A stretch of DNA of 39,059 nt from the NCBI GenBank assembly GCA_017451265.1, contig JAFSPU010000013.1, positions 1-39,059 of the forward strand, read 5' to 3'. The number at the start of each line of letters is the position of its first letter. Positions within the stretch are counted from its first letter, which is position 1. The translations under genes and the position numbers were made by a program. Of this stretch, positions 29,235-38,025 are shown one piece after another. Source of the DNA: Clostridiales bacterium. Lineage in GTDB: Bacteria; Bacillota; Clostridia; Saccharofermentanales; Saccharofermentanaceae. The notes under the pieces are model-generated. The model searched no databases. It was not told the origin of the DNA and saw only the letters and a program-made list of their open reading frames with translations.

Positions 29235-30296
29235 ATGTATCTTTATTGTTACGCACGCTCTGACAGAGCGAAGTTAACGGGCCAAAAACTGATAGACAAT
29301 GCAGAAGGTGAGTGGATCGATAATCTCGAGTCATTCATCTCTTCTTACGCTACCGGAGGACAGAGAGCCGACGGTACCGTGGTTCTTCTCCTTCACCAGG
29401 AGGCATGTGTAAAGCTTTTGCTCGAGCGTCTTTATCCTTCAGATATCAAGTTCCCCGTGATCAACATTACCCCTGACGGTAAGTACGCGGGCATACTGAG
29501 ACCCGGCGGATACAATACTTATCAGATACTCGACAAGATCACTGCAATCCTCGGTTCCACTGCGCTTTCAGCAGAGGATGACCGTAAGGATACGGCTCCG
29601 GATCTCATGCGCATGGTCATGTCCTATCAGATGAAGGCTGACGATGAAGCGCTGCTTAAGGAGATCACCGCTTTCATCAAGGACGGCGGTACGGTAGATG
29701 TCTACAGTGACCTTCCTCTTGAGATGAGCGAGCCTGTTCTTGATTCATTAAGTTACAGACCGTTCCTTTTCCAGTCCAATCAGAAGAACGAACTGAACCA
29801 GGCTTATGCTTCCGCCAACAGCGAAGACAAGTATTCGGTATTCATCACATGCGCCCGCATGCAGGATATACCGAAGAACGGCAAGGTTCTGGTCCTCGTT
29901 CCCAAGATCGTAGTTCTCGGCATTGAAGTGTCTTCCAGATCCGATCCGGAATACTCGGCACGCACTTGCCGTGAATATATAGAGAAGTACCACATCAATC
30001 CTGATGCGGTAGTAACGGTAGCGGTTTCAGCTCTGTCTAAGGACAGCGAGGCTGTAAGGAAGATCGCGGAGGATCTGGGGTGCTTCGTGACTTACTTTGA
30101 TTCAAGGCTTCTCAAGGCTGTAAGAGTTCCTCTTAACATGGGATTCACTCCCGAGAGACTTGATTCCGATTTCTGTACTGCTGCAGCGTGTCTTGCGTCC
30201 GATAACGGCAGGATACTCATGAGAAGAGCGGGAGACAGGAATTCGGTAATAATGACGACGTCGATAAAGAGGAGTCCTGTTTATCTGACGCACTGA
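29235..30296 (+). CDS. Divergent orphan CbiG-like protein
   Basis: This 353-residue protein has an N-terminal part like the CbiG N-domain (VVLLLHQEACVKLL, then FPVINITPDGKYAGILRPGGYNTYQILDKI). The C-terminal part is like the CbiG C-domain: VVLGIEVSSRSDPEY, VTVAVSALSKDSEAVRKIAEDLG, then FCTAAACLASDNGRILMRRAG. CbiG opens the lactone ring of cobalt-precorrin-5A in anaerobic B12 synthesis. Here the usual SGHxGGAN stretch reads LRPGGYN, a middle domain is degenerate, and no other cobalamin gene is in the window. The ATG at 29235 follows GGAGG. Function beyond homology is unknown; it may be a repurposed binding protein. It precedes the transporter-like unit by 46 bp. Confidence 0.6.
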   Translation: MYLYCYARSDRAKLTGQKLIDNAEGEWIDNLESFISSYATGGQRADGTVVLLLHQEACVKLLLERLYPSDIKFPVINITPDGKYAGILRPGGYNTYQILDKITAILGSTALSAEDDRKDTAPDLMRMVMSYQMKADDEALLKEITAFIKDGGTVDVYSDLPLEMSEPVLDSLSYRPFLFQSNQKNELNQAYASANSEDKYSVFITCARMQDIPKNGKVLVLVPKIVVLGIEVSSRSDPEYSARTCREYIEKYHINPDAVVTVAVSALSKDSEAVRKIAEDLGCFVTYFDSRLLKAVRVPLNMGFTPERLDSDFCTAAACLASDNGRILMRRAGDRNSVIMTTSIKRSPVYLTH

Positions 30297-30342
30297 CAGT
30301 AACCTAGAGATTTAAGGATTGTTTATTTTAAGGGGGCTTAAA

Positions 30343-32727
30343 ATGAAAAAAGGAATTAAGATGCTGGCGGCAGGTCTGGCATTGACCATGATGGTGCCGA
30401 TGTTTGCCGGCTGTAAGAAGGGAAGAGGCGGTGAGACTGTATCCGGTGACGATGCCTGGTACAACCTTAATAAGATCGAACTCGAACAGACCGCCGATCC
30501 TAATGATTTCGATTATGTATCTTCAAATTACCTTTGTACTTTGGACGATGGTTATGCTTTCCGTAAGTCCGGTTCGCTTAAGATCCCTGACGGCGTAGAT
30601 GTCGAGAGTGTTGATCAGGCAGATTACTATGTAGATGAGCTTGAGATCTACAATACTGCAGGTAATCTGGTTAATTCATTTGATCTCAGGGCTTTGGTAA
30701 GCGGTATTGACGGTGATTATGTATCTGTTTCACAGCTCGTCCGTACTGAGGACGGATTCACAGCTATAGTTAGCGCATATAACTACAATACGCAGAGTTC
30801 TGTTAGTTATACCGCACAGATTGATCTTGCTTCCGGCACGATGAGCGCTCCGTCAGCAAGTGCGGACAGCAATGACCGCGTCGGAGAACTCACAAGTCAG
30901 GGTGCTACCGATGAGGGTTCGGTGAAACTCGGTTCATATACACTGCATAAGATCTGGTTCTCTGCTTCTGCAACAGGTTCCATTGCTACATACGTTATCC
31001 TTGCTGAAAATGATGACGGAACTGTAACTGAGTTTGATATGAGATCGTTATTCCCTAATCTGGAAGTCTTTAATATCAGTAGCATGATAGATATGGGAGA
31101 TAACCAGATCCTCTTATTGGCTACCAGCAGTGATTCAGACCTTGTATTCACCATCGATCTGAATTCCGGATCCATGTCACAGGATAACGGTGACTGGGCC
31201 TGGCTTAGGGAAAAGAACTACATGATCAGACAGGTAGACGGTGCAGGTTCGGTAGTCAGAGATGATGACGGTATCTATTCCATCGACTTTACAAACAAGA
31301 CATTTACACCTTTGTTCCTGTATACAAGCTCCAATGTTAATGCTTATGAGATCGCTAATCTGGTACCTATCTATGTCACGTCTGACAGAGCTCTGTTCTC
31401 CGGTACACAGTACAATCCCGTGCCCGGCACCATGAACACGGGTATTCCTATGATCTATGAGTTTACAAGAGCCGATTCCAACCCCAATGCGGGAAAGACC
31501 ATTCTTGATGTAGCCTGTATCGGAAACCTTTCATATCCTCTTTGTCAGGCAGTATGTAATTTTAATGGGACCAACGCAGACTACTTCTTAAGATTCGATA
31601 TGTCTTATCAGATCGAAGTTGATTACAGCAAGGGCGATTCATCCGAGAATGAAGATAATGCTGCAATTACGCTCGGAAATCAGCTTGCTATGGATATCAT
31701 GTCCGGAACAGGCCCTGACCTCATCATCAACGGCTCTAAGTTCGGTATGATCAACAATTCAGAGTACCTTCTTAATCTGTCTGACTTCGTTTCAGAGAAT
31801 TGCTCCGCAGACAGCTACTACACTAATATCCTTGATTCAGCGAAGATCGGCGGAGAATTATTCCAGGTTCCTCTGTGCTTCGGCGTTCAGGGTATTGTTA
31901 CAGATGCTTCCAATGTAGAACCCGGACAGACTGGTTTTACTTTCGATCAGTATCAGTCATTTGTAGAGGGTCCTTGTAACGGAAATGCTCCCATCAACCA
32001 GGGCAGAATGTATTTCTTCCTCAATTCACTTAACTGCATGACAGATCTTATGAATGAGGATCAGATCGTTAATTATAACAACGAAGCATTCAGAACACTT
32101 GCTGAGTTCACGGCTAACAATGTAAATGAAGTAATGCCTTCTGAGGATGATTTTGCCTACATGGATGATGACCCTGTTGCATCCATGGTAACTATCACCA
32201 ATGCTGCCAGCTACTTCAATTACACCAAGAACGGACAGCGTGTAGTTCTCGGAATCCCTTCTTATGACGGAAGAGGTCCTGTCATTATTTCATCTGATTC
32301 GGTTGCTATCTCTGCACAGACGGTCGCTCCCGATGCATGTAAGGAATTCGTATCCATCCTTTTCGGAGAAGAGATCCAGACTCTGTACGGATATCAGAGC
32401 GGAATTCCTCTTTCCCGTTCCGCTTTTGACACAGTAGGTTCGAAGTATGTTCAGTCCCAGAACGATGATCTCGACAGAAACTTAAGATTATATTCTGAGG
32501 CTGAGATGGTCCTGTACGGAATGAATACTGAGCGTATGGACGAAAGCGCAGTTGATGACTTGGCTGCTCTTATCGACAGTCTGACAGGCTGGTATGTCAA
32601 CGACGGTTCTATCAATGCCATCATCAGAGAAGAGATGCCTGCGTATTTCGAAGGTCAGAAGACTCTTGAGCAGATCATTCCTGTTCTTGAGGACAGAGTT
32701 CAGACAGTAATTAACGAGAGAAGGTAA
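30343..32727 (+). CDS. Solute-binding lipoprotein with a large N-terminal beta-rich domain
   Basis: This 794-residue lipoprotein has a signal peptide and lipobox MFAGC (Cys at about 24). Residues about 40-380 contain repeated beta-rich, Asp/Ser/Thr-rich segments (DDGYAFRKSG, GDYVSVSQLVRTEDGFTAIVSAYN) reminiscent of a propeller. From about 385 to the end it looks like a sugar-type extracellular solute-binding protein: ILDVACIGNLSYPLCQAVCNFN, MSGTGPDLIINGSKFG, VPLCFGVQGIVTDASN, and a helical C terminus. The usual solute-binding protein is about 400-450 residues, so this is a fusion. It is followed by two importer-type permeases. The ATG at 30343 follows AAGGGGG and begins the signal peptide. 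Confidence 0.85.
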   Translation: MKKGIKMLAAGLALTMMVPMFAGCKKGRGGETVSGDDAWYNLNKIELEQTADPNDFDYVSSNYLCTLDDGYAFRKSGSLKIPDGVDVESVDQADYYVDELEIYNTAGNLVNSFDLRALVSGIDGDYVSVSQLVRTEDGFTAIVSAYNYNTQSSVSYTAQIDLASGTMSAPSASADSNDRVGELTSQGATDEGSVKLGSYTLHKIWFSASATGSIATYVILAENDDGTVTEFDMRSLFPNLEVFNISSMIDMGDNQILLLATSSDSDLVFTIDLNSGSMSQDNGDWAWLREKNYMIRQVDGAGSVVRDDDGIYSIDFTNKTFTPLFLYTSSNVNAYEIANLVPIYVTSDRALFSGTQYNPVPGTMNTGIPMIYEFTRADSNPNAGKTILDVACIGNLSYPLCQAVCNFNGTNADYFLRFDMSYQIEVDYSKGDSSENEDNAAITLGNQLAMDIMSGTGPDLIINGSKFGMINNSEYLLNLSDFVSENCSADSYYTNILDSAKIGGELFQVPLCFGVQGIVTDASNVEPGQTGFTFDQYQSFVEGPCNGNAPINQGRMYFFLNSLNCMTDLMNEDQIVNYNNEAFRTLAEFTANNVNEVMPSEDDFAYMDDDPVASMVTITNAASYFNYTKNGQRVVLGIPSYDGRGPVIISSDSVAISAQTVAPDACKEFVSILFGEEIQTLYGYQSGIPLSRSAFDTVGSKYVQSQNDDLDRNLRLYSEAEMVLYGMNTERMDESAVDDLAALIDSLTGWYVNDGSINAIIREEMPAYFEGQKTLEQIIPVLEDRVQTVINERR

Positions 32728-32738
32728 TGGCATAACAG

Positions 32739-33749
32739 ATGTCTTCCGCTGAAGAGAAAAAGAAAGAATCAATAGATGAAAAGGGGACTGAAGGCCGTAA
32801 GCCGCAGACGATAACTGCGGTTACGGTCGACCCCGAACATCTCGCCCGCCTTAAGGCAGATAAGAAGAAGTTCCACAGGAAAAGAAGAATAAAAGACTGG
32901 GCTATGTTCACAGGTTACCTGACACCCAGTCTTGTCGGCGTTATGCTGTTCTTCTTCCTGCCGCTTCTGTTGATCCTTAAGACTTCTTTCCAGCGTTCGT
33001 CGACCAATTCTGATTTTGTCGGCTTCGTTAACTACGAGCGAGTTCTTACGAATGAATCTTTCATTAACGCCGCCAAGAACTCCATGGCATTTTCAGGCAT
33101 TGCCGTTCCTCTTTCGGTTCTTCTCGCACTGCTTCTTGCCATCCTTCTTAACACCAAGCTTCCCGGCAAGAGTATTTTCAGAAGTATCCTTCTTAACCCC
33201 ATGATGGTTCCTGTAGCATCCGTCGTTCTTATCTGGCAGGTATGCTTCAGCTACAACGGACTTGCTAACGGCTGGGGATTCTATCAGCTGTTCGAGCCGG
33301 ACCGAATCGACTGGCTTAAATCAGATCACTCTCAGTTTGTTATCCTGCTTCTGTTCCTGTGGAAGAACCTGGGTTATAACATGGTTCTGTTCCTTGCAGC
33401 TTTGAACAGTATCGATGAAGAGATACTTGAAGCTGCCACCATGGACGGTGCTGGTTCTCTCAGAAGATTCTTCTCCATCAAGATGTACTTCCTCGCTCCG
33501 ACTCTTTTCTTCGTAGCGATCATGTCTTTGATCAATTCATTCAAGATATTCCGTGAGGTATATCTTCTTACGGGTGATCACCCATATGCCAAGCTGTATA
33601 TGCTTCAGCACTTTATGAACAACCAGTTCACCAACCTCGACTACAGTAAGCTGTCGGCGGGTGCCATCATAATGTGCTTGTTTATGATAGTTATCGTAGG
33701 CGTACTGTTCTTTGCAGAAGCCAAGTTCGATGCGGATGTGGAAGGTTAA
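32739..33749 (+). CDS. Sugar-type ABC permease (MalF/UgpA class)
   Basis: This 336-residue protein has six predicted TM helices after a charged cytoplasmic N terminus of about 60 residues (rich in Lys and Glu). The importer EAA loop reads EEILEAATMDGAGSLRRF, near residue 225. That loop couples permeases to a MalK/UgpC-type ATPase. No ATPase gene is in this operon, so it must borrow one encoded elsewhere, which is common for such permeases in Firmicutes. The long N-terminal extension is unusual. It lies 11 bp after the binding-protein stop and 3 bp before the second permease. Confidence 0.93.
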   Translation: MSSAEEKKKESIDEKGTEGRKPQTITAVTVDPEHLARLKADKKKFHRKRRIKDWAMFTGYLTPSLVGVMLFFFLPLLLILKTSFQRSSTNSDFVGFVNYERVLTNESFINAAKNSMAFSGIAVPLSVLLALLLAILLNTKLPGKSIFRSILLNPMMVPVASVVLIWQVCFSYNGLANGWGFYQLFEPDRIDWLKSDHSQFVILLLFLWKNLGYNMVLFLAALNSIDEEILEAATMDGAGSLRRFFSIKMYFLAPTLFFVAIMSLINSFKIFREVYLLTGDHPYAKLYMLQHFMNNQFTNLDYSKLSAGAIIMCLFMIVIVGVLFFAEAKFDADVEG

Positions 33750-33752
33750 GAC

Positions 33753-34808
33753 ATGAGCACGAAGACTGAACAGCAAAGAAGAGACGAAGCATCACAGGCC
33801 AGGCGTAAGGTCCAGACCAGAGTAGAAAGGGATCTGTCTTTCTTTGAGAAGATGGATGATACTGCCAAGGAAGAATTCTTTAAGCAGGAGAAGGCCAAGT
33901 CATTAAAGGTTAGAAGAGCCAGAAAGATTAAGAGAAGGATCACTATTGCGATCGGACTTATCATTGCGGCTTCCGTCTCGATCCTCGCCATCATCCCGGT
34001 ATTCTTCACATTCCTTAACTCATTTATGTCGTCCGCTGAGATCGCACATAACTACGGAATTATCTTCCAGAGTCTTTCCGGTCATGCCGAGCAGGGTGCT
34101 ACTTACCTTGCCAAGTCGCCGACGATCACTCTGGTTCCCCAGAAGGTTACGATCGAACAGTATCTAAACCTCCTGTTCATGAGCCCTACATATCTTCTTA
34201 AGTTCTGGAATTCGATCATACTTGTAGTTCCTATCGTTATCGGTCAGATGGGTGTCTCCTGTCTTGCCGCATACAGCTTTGCAAGATACAGAAGAAAGAG
34301 AAGAGAGGTGCTCTTCTTCTCATACATCATCCTGATGCTCATGCCCTTCCAGGTTACCCTCGTTCCGAACTACATGATCTCGGAGTCACTCGGTATCCTC
34401 AACACCAGATGGGCCATCATACTTCCGGGTATTTTCTCGACATTCGCGATCTTCCTCCTTACCAAGTACATGAGGCAGATCCCGATTGCTTATATCGAAG
34501 CAGCCAAGCTTGACGGCGCCACAGAGTGGCAGATCTTCACCAAGATCGCAGTCCCTCTTTGTAAGAACGCTGTCTTTGCTCTTTCTATATTGTTGTTTAT
34601 TGATTACTGGAACATGGTTGAGCAGCCGCTGGTTCTTCTGACCAACGCGGATAAACAGCCGATGTCAGTATTCCTGTCACAAATAAATGAAGCGGAGATC
34701 GGTATAGCTTTTGCCGCATCGGCACTGTACATGATTCCGCCGCTGCTGATCTTCCTATGGGGTGAGGAGTACCTCGTAGAAGGAATCTCAAGATCAGGTG
34801 TTAAGTAA
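33753..34808 (+). CDS. Sugar-type ABC permease (MalG/UgpE class)
   Basis: This 351-residue protein has a charged N-terminal extension of about 65 residues with predicted helical heptads (SFFEKMDDTAKEEFFKQEKAK). Six TM helices follow, with a sizeable extracytoplasmic segment after TM1, and the EAA loop reads AYIEAAKLDGATEWQIF. It pairs with the preceding permease. The N-terminal extension on both partners suggests an extra cytoplasmic contact not needed in ordinary sugar importers. The 3' end overlaps the region of the adaptor gene's ribosome site, and the six genes from 30343 onward look like one transcript. Confidence 0.93.
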   Translation: MSTKTEQQRRDEASQARRKVQTRVERDLSFFEKMDDTAKEEFFKQEKAKSLKVRRARKIKRRITIAIGLIIAASVSILAIIPVFFTFLNSFMSSAEIAHNYGIIFQSLSGHAEQGATYLAKSPTITLVPQKVTIEQYLNLLFMSPTYLLKFWNSIILVVPIVIGQMGVSCLAAYSFARYRRKRREVLFFSYIILMLMPFQVTLVPNYMISESLGILNTRWAIILPGIFSTFAIFLLTKYMRQIPIAYIEAAKLDGATEWQIFTKIAVPLCKNAVFALSILLFIDYWNMVEQPLVLLTNADKQPMSVFLSQINEAEIGIAFAASALYMIPPLLIFLWGEEYLVEGISRSGVK

Positions 34809-34824
34809 ACGGAGGGGAAGAAAA

Positions 34825-36660
34825 ATGAAGAAGCACGAGAATACAAAGGGCAGCCGCAGATGGGTTGTAAGGGCGATGGTAACGTTCCTCGTCGTTCTTG
34901 CATTGCTGACATTCTTTTCGAACACGATTATGAATGCCACCATACCGCTGGTAGTAACAGCCAACGCCATGCGAGGCAATCTCTCTTATACGAACACGGC
35001 TACCGGCACGCTTCAGTCCGATGATCAGGTTGAGGTCAAGGGTATTGACGGCAGAACTGTAAGTGAGGTTCACTTCACCAACTATGATACGGTTGAGGAA
35101 GGCGATGTCATCCTTACTCTCGTCCCTGTTGAAGACATGAGCGAGCTCACTCAGCTTGAGACACAGCTTCTTGAACTGCAGCGCCAGCAGGAGTACGCTG
35201 CCAGAACTCCCCGCCACAATGACTTTACTACTCAGAACCAGGCTGTAAGAACAGCTCAGCAGGCTCTTGCCGATGCACAGGCCACACTTAACTCCGCTAC
35301 TACAAGAGAGCAGACAATTGCGGCCGCACAGCAGGTGCTTAACGCTAATCAGGCTGCAGTTAACGCCCTGACTTCCCAGGTCGCTTCCGCTTCGGCTACA
35401 GTAGAGAACATCAGTGCGATGATCGGCGCATGCCAGGCAAGAATCGCCATCATAGACGGAACGGCTCCCGGCGTATATGCCGCCCCTGCAGGACGTCCTT
35501 CCAAGAACGATCCCGAGGGCGGAGACGGTACTGCTCCCGTAGATCCCAACGCAAGCCAGGGAACACCGGACCCCAATGCCGGAACAGGCACAGGAACAGG
35601 TACTGGAGACGGTACTGACAGCACCACTACTACTGCACCCACCACACCTACAACACCTACAACTCCTACAGGTACCATTCCCACATACCCGGTACCCACA
35701 GTAGACCCCAATGCCAGCCGTCAGGCCCTTCAGGACCAGATCGCACAGCTCCAGGGTCAGCTCATCGAGGCACAGAACAGACTCGCAGGCTATTCCGCAC
35801 AGCTTGCCGCAGCTCAGGCTGCAGTAACTGCTGCACAGACAGCCATCACAACAGCCGAGGCTCTGCCCAGTACATATGCAGCTACCGATGCTGTATTGGA
35901 TGCTCAGGCTGCCCTCACTGCAGCGCAGACAGCTTTGTCGGACGCTCAGATCAACGCAGGTATCGCAGCAGACCAGGCAGCAGACCAGGTTGAGGACAGA
36001 GAGCGCCAGATCGCAGATCTCGAGACCAAGATCGAGAGAACAAGAGCAAGACTTACACAGAATGAGATCGTTGCTCCTGCATCAGGATACCTTTATAACC
36101 TCTCCGTTTCTGCAGGTGACAAGTTCACAGGCGAGACGGTTATCTTCACTATCGTTCCTGAAGACAGTAACTACTCTGTCTCCTTCGTATTCCCTACCAA
36201 TGTCGTACAGTCATACCAGGTAGGTCAGGAGTTCTCCGCTTCTAATTACTACTATATTGATAAGATCGTTATCACTAACATCAAGCCCGACCCCAACAAC
36301 CCCAGAGACAACCGTATCGTTAAGTGCGCGGTATATACAAGTTTCCCCGTATATCCCGGTGAGAGCCTCACGGTAACGGCTGACAAGGGCAACGCGACTT
36401 ACGACCACGTGGTGGCATCAAGTGCCATAAGCGAGGACAACTCGGGTAACTTCGTCTTTGTTGTGGATCAGTCATCCGGTCCTTTGGGCGACAGATACAC
36501 GGTAAGAAGAGTTGCTGTCAGTGTACTGGCTACCTCCGGATCCTTCACGGCTATCCAGGGCGAGGGCCTTGACGGCGTCATGGTCGTAACCCGAAGCGAG
36601 GAGCCTTTGCATAACGGAGACCGCGTAAGACTTGAAGATTACAGCGGCAATTCTAACTGA
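34825..36660 (+). CDS. HlyD/MacA-like membrane-fusion (adaptor) protein
   Basis: This 611-residue protein has one TM helix (about 13-33). A lipoyl-like half (TATGTLQSDDQVEVKG...VHFTNYDTVEEGDVILTLVP) leads into a long Gln/Ala-rich coiled-coil hairpin of two helices (about 105-205 and 298-408). The other lipoyl half follows (IVAPASGYLYNLSVSAGDKFTGE), then beta-barrel segments. Between the coil helices lies an insert of about 85 residues rich in Thr, Pro, Gly and Asp. It sits where the hairpin tip would dock a partner. In MacA/YknX-type systems adaptors work with MacB-type permeases; the gene next downstream encodes a MacB-core-like protein. The ATG at 34825 follows GGAGGGG. Confidence 0.88.
   Translation: MKKHENTKGSRRWVVRAMVTFLVVLALLTFFSNTIMNATIPLVVTANAMRGNLSYTNTATGTLQSDDQVEVKGIDGRTVSEVHFTNYDTVEEGDVILTLVPVEDMSELTQLETQLLELQRQQEYAARTPRHNDFTTQNQAVRTAQQALADAQATLNSATTREQTIAAAQQVLNANQAAVNALTSQVASASATVENISAMIGACQARIAIIDGTAPGVYAAPAGRPSKNDPEGGDGTAPVDPNASQGTPDPNAGTGTGTGTGDGTDSTTTTAPTTPTTPTTPTGTIPTYPVPTVDPNASRQALQDQIAQLQGQLIEAQNRLAGYSAQLAAAQAAVTAAQTAITTAEALPSTYAATDAVLDAQAALTAAQTALSDAQINAGIAADQAADQVEDRERQIADLETKIERTRARLTQNEIVAPASGYLYNLSVSAGDKFTGETVIFTIVPEDSNYSVSFVFPTNVVQSYQVGQEFSASNYYYIDKIVITNIKPDPNNPRDNRIVKCAVYTSFPVYPGESLTVTADKGNATYDHVVASSAISEDNSGNFVFVVDQSSGPLGDRYTVRRVAVSVLATSGSFTAIQGEGLDGVMVVTRSEEPLHNGDRVRLEDYSGNSN
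35500..35715 (+). repeat. Low-complexity Gly/Thr/Pro codon tract
   Basis: Short tandem motifs encode GTGTGTGTGD, TTTTAPTTP and TTPTTPTG. The core near 35580-35680 is almost pure ACA/ACT/CCT/GGA/GGT codons. It forms the insert at the tip of the adaptor's coiled coil and may be length-variable. A glycosylated linker is conceivable. Confidence 0.8.
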
Positions 36661-36671
36661 CGGGGAAACAT

Positions 36672-37961
36672 ATGGCCTTAAGTAAAAGCGCAAAGAGATA
36701 TATTAAAGACAAGCTCTACCTGCAGAAAAGACGTATCAGAAAGATCGTCATGGCAGCGCCTTTCTGGGTACTCATCATCGGAGTAACCCTGACCTCGCTC
36801 GGCATCGGAAGATACGCTTACCTCACAGACAAGAGGCAGGACCAGAACATGGCTTCCTACTGGGAATACGATGCCCAGTATAACTACAGGCACATGTCTG
36901 TCTATGCAAGAGGAGCCAGACCCGGCGGTGAGACTACACCTCCGGTCTACATTAACACAGCAACTTCACTTAAGAGGGCTGACATCGTAGCCATCCGTAC
37001 TGCCCTGCAGGGAATCGCCGACACGAGCCTCGGCCAGTCAGGCAAGGGAGGACTCAGTCAGGACGGAAGGCCCCGCGGCTGGGAGGACTGTTACTCATCA
37101 TTCCTCACGGGAACCATTGAGAGCGTCGCTGACACTGAGAGCGTTACGCAGTTCTCCTTCACGAGCACCTGCGACATCATCGCCATCGACGGCAACTACC
37201 CCGCATTCCACCCGTTCAGATACATGTCTGGCGGATTCCTTCCCGAGGTAGGTTACGATAACAGACAGATCGTCCTCAATGACGTTCTTGCCTGGAAGTT
37301 CTATAAGTCATACGACATAATCGGCTACACTGTTAAGCTTTGGGGCGAGAACTTCACTGTAATCGGCGTAGTAGGAGAGCCCAACGACGGTATTGCCAGA
37401 AGTGCAGGCACAGAACAGCCCCGTGCATATGTCTATTTTTCTGCCATGGAGGAGCTCGCTCCTTTGGAGGCAGCTGACCCGAGCTCCAATCCCGCGCCCG
37501 GAAGCAACGGCAGTTCATCAGCTCCTGCTTCATCCGGCGTTTCAGCAGCCGCACCTGCAGGTTCCGGTGCCGCAGATCTTTCCGCTGGAACCGGCTCTGC
37601 CACACAGCGCCCCGACATGGCGATCCTTTGCTATGAGGCCATGCTCCCCGAGGCTGTCCGCAATGTTGCCAAGAACGATATGAGTTCCGCGGTAACGAAC
37701 TACAATCCTTCAGATCCTAATTTTTATATCATCAGTAATACAGGACGCTTCTCTTTGCTCGACTCATGGCGCTTCATGTGGCCTATCGGCAAGACACAGT
37801 CCAGGCTTGCGGCATACGAGTTCCCATACTGGGAGAAGACGGCTCAGCTTACATCTGAGCACCTTTTTGCAGATGAGGTAATTACCGTGGCAGGCATCGT
37901 TACGCTGATTTCCGGAACGCTGATGGCGGCTCTGAGGTATCGTAAATCGTCACGAAAATGA
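36672..37961 (+). CDS. MacB periplasmic-core-like protein lacking the FtsX membrane domain
   Basis: This 429-residue protein has TM1 at about 28-48. A large extracytoplasmic domain resembles the MacB_PCD region of FtsX-type permeases (RADIVAIRTAL, IIAIDGNYPAFHPFRYMSGGFLPEVGYDNRQIVLNDVLAWKFY, YTVKLWGENFTVIGVVGEPNDG). A Ser/Ala/Gly/Pro-rich insert lies at about 270-313. One C-terminal TM helix is at about 400-420. Normal MacB permeases have four TM helices after TM1-PCD (one before and three after); the three-helix FtsX part is missing here. The lack of a frameshift remnant suggests a stable architecture, not a broken gene. It starts 11 bp after the adaptor, its likely partner. Confidence 0.75.
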   Translation: MALSKSAKRYIKDKLYLQKRRIRKIVMAAPFWVLIIGVTLTSLGIGRYAYLTDKRQDQNMASYWEYDAQYNYRHMSVYARGARPGGETTPPVYINTATSLKRADIVAIRTALQGIADTSLGQSGKGGLSQDGRPRGWEDCYSSFLTGTIESVADTESVTQFSFTSTCDIIAIDGNYPAFHPFRYMSGGFLPEVGYDNRQIVLNDVLAWKFYKSYDIIGYTVKLWGENFTVIGVVGEPNDGIARSAGTEQPRAYVYFSAMEELAPLEAADPSSNPAPGSNGSSSAPASSGVSAAAPAGSGAADLSAGTGSATQRPDMAILCYEAMLPEAVRNVAKNDMSSAVTNYNPSDPNFYIISNTGRFSLLDSWRFMWPIGKTQSRLAAYEFPYWEKTAQLTSEHLFADEVITVAGIVTLISGTLMAALRYRKSSRK

Positions 37962-37985
37962 AATAATGCAGCGCATTTCCAAAAG

Positions 37986-37991
37986 TATAAT
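37986..37991 (+). promoter_or_regulatory. TATAAT -10-like box before the last lipoprotein
   Basis: A consensus TATAAT lies 35 bp before the ATG at 38026, with a GGGGGAA ribosome site between. No good -35 is visible 16-18 bp upstream. The gene may have its own promoter in addition to read-through from the adaptor unit. Confidence 0.4.
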
Positions 37992-38025
37992 TTAAATACG
38001 AGATTATATTCAGGGGGAATGTGCA

